64,000 bases of DNA from Aquamicrobium sp. LC103. Its GTDB lineage: Bacteria > Pseudomonadota > Alphaproteobacteria > Rhizobiales > Rhizobiaceae. Every line of letters begins with the position of its first letter. Position 1 is the first letter of the stretch. The translations under genes and the position numbers were made by a program. The DNA lies in the NCBI RefSeq assembly GCF_001014615.2, contig NZ_LBCQ02000005.1:62001-126000 (forward strand). The letters run 5' to 3'. The notes under the pieces were generated by a model. That model made no database searches. It had not been told where the DNA came from and saw nothing but the letters and a program-made list of their open reading frames with translations. Shown here piece by piece: positions 63,913 to 64,000 of the stretch.

Positions 63913-64000
63913 ATGCCGGATACACCAAATGAAAGTATTCACCGCCGCGATTTCATGATCGCATCCGTTGCTTCCGTTGGCGCGTCGGCTGCCTTCGTGG
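63913..64000 (+). CDS. 5' end of an exported protein with twin-arginine signal, truncated by window edge
   Basis: The reading frame starts at ATG 63913 (MPDTPNESIHRRDFMIASVA) with AGCAAGGA nearby and runs off the window after 29 codons. HRRDFM followed by an alanine/valine-rich stretch is a Tat export signal, so the mature protein is likely a cofactor-containing periplasmic enzyme. The family cannot be told from this part. Confidence 0.7.
   Translation, partial: MPDTPNESIHRRDFMIASVASVGASAAFV

Overview
This 64 kb window is GC-rich, densely coding chromosomal DNA from an alphaproteobacterium, most likely a Hyphomicrobiales (rhizobial/Ochrobactrum-like) species. That placement is inferred from a napEDABC operon without napF, a rhizobial-type KdgD (5-dehydro-4-deoxyglucarate dehydratase), a TGA-N9-TCA box resembling the rhizobial iron-responsive operator, and many ABC uptake systems and catabolic operons. 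I see no tRNA, rRNA, CRISPR array, complete insertion sequence or intact prophage. Two decayed gene remnants are present: a phage-type lysozyme and a thiamine-diphosphate enzyme.

Region 1 (1-12353) is a siderophore locus: the 3' part of an NRPS (condensation-adenylation-carrier, with a glycine-like specificity code and no thioesterase), a MATE exporter, an Sfp-type phosphopantetheinyl transferase, an FhuF-type ferric reductase, a periplasmic binding protein, two FecCD permeases, an ATPase and a TonB-dependent receptor. Region 2 (12547-23972) has a TauE-type permease and a MocR-type regulator on the minus strand, divergent from a molybdenum-hydroxylase operon: NIPSNAP protein, CoxM/CoxS/CoxL-like subunits, amidohydrolase, CoxG, enol-lactonase-like hydrolase and a NitT/TauT-type ABC importer. 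Region 3 (24105-29928) carries a lysozyme remnant, a flavin oxidoreductase and a ring-cleaving dioxygenase with a divergent LysR regulator, a glycosyltransferase and an FCD-type GntR regulator.

Region 4 (30234-41566) is a long plus-strand operon facing the GntR gene across a pair of palindromic operators: RidA, a polar amino-acid ABC importer, hydantoinase/oxoprolinase-like HyuA and HyuB, an aminotransferase, KdgD and an aldehyde dehydrogenase. The combination suggests import of a cyclic amide or amino acid, ATP-dependent ring opening, transamination to a 2-keto-3-deoxy acid, then conversion through 2-oxoglutarate semialdehyde to 2-oxoglutarate. I know of no described pathway with exactly this gene set. 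Region 5 (41655-45887) is napEDABC on the minus strand (periplasmic nitrate reductase). It is followed by the thiamine-diphosphate enzyme remnant, a MarR regulator with a clear candidate operator, and a small membrane protein.

Region 6 (47450-63589) is a catabolic island: an AbrB-type membrane protein, acyl-CoA ligase, two dissimilar acyl-CoA dehydrogenases, a complete dipeptide/nickel-type ABC importer, an alpha/beta hydrolase, a Baeyer-Villiger-type flavin monooxygenase, a short-chain dehydrogenase and a regulator made of two TetR units fused in one polypeptide. A shared motif with an invariant RGTATGT core lies in front of five transcription units here. It looks asymmetric, as might be expected for a covalent pseudo-heterodimer of two different TetR halves. 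The window ends inside a gene that starts with a twin-arginine signal.
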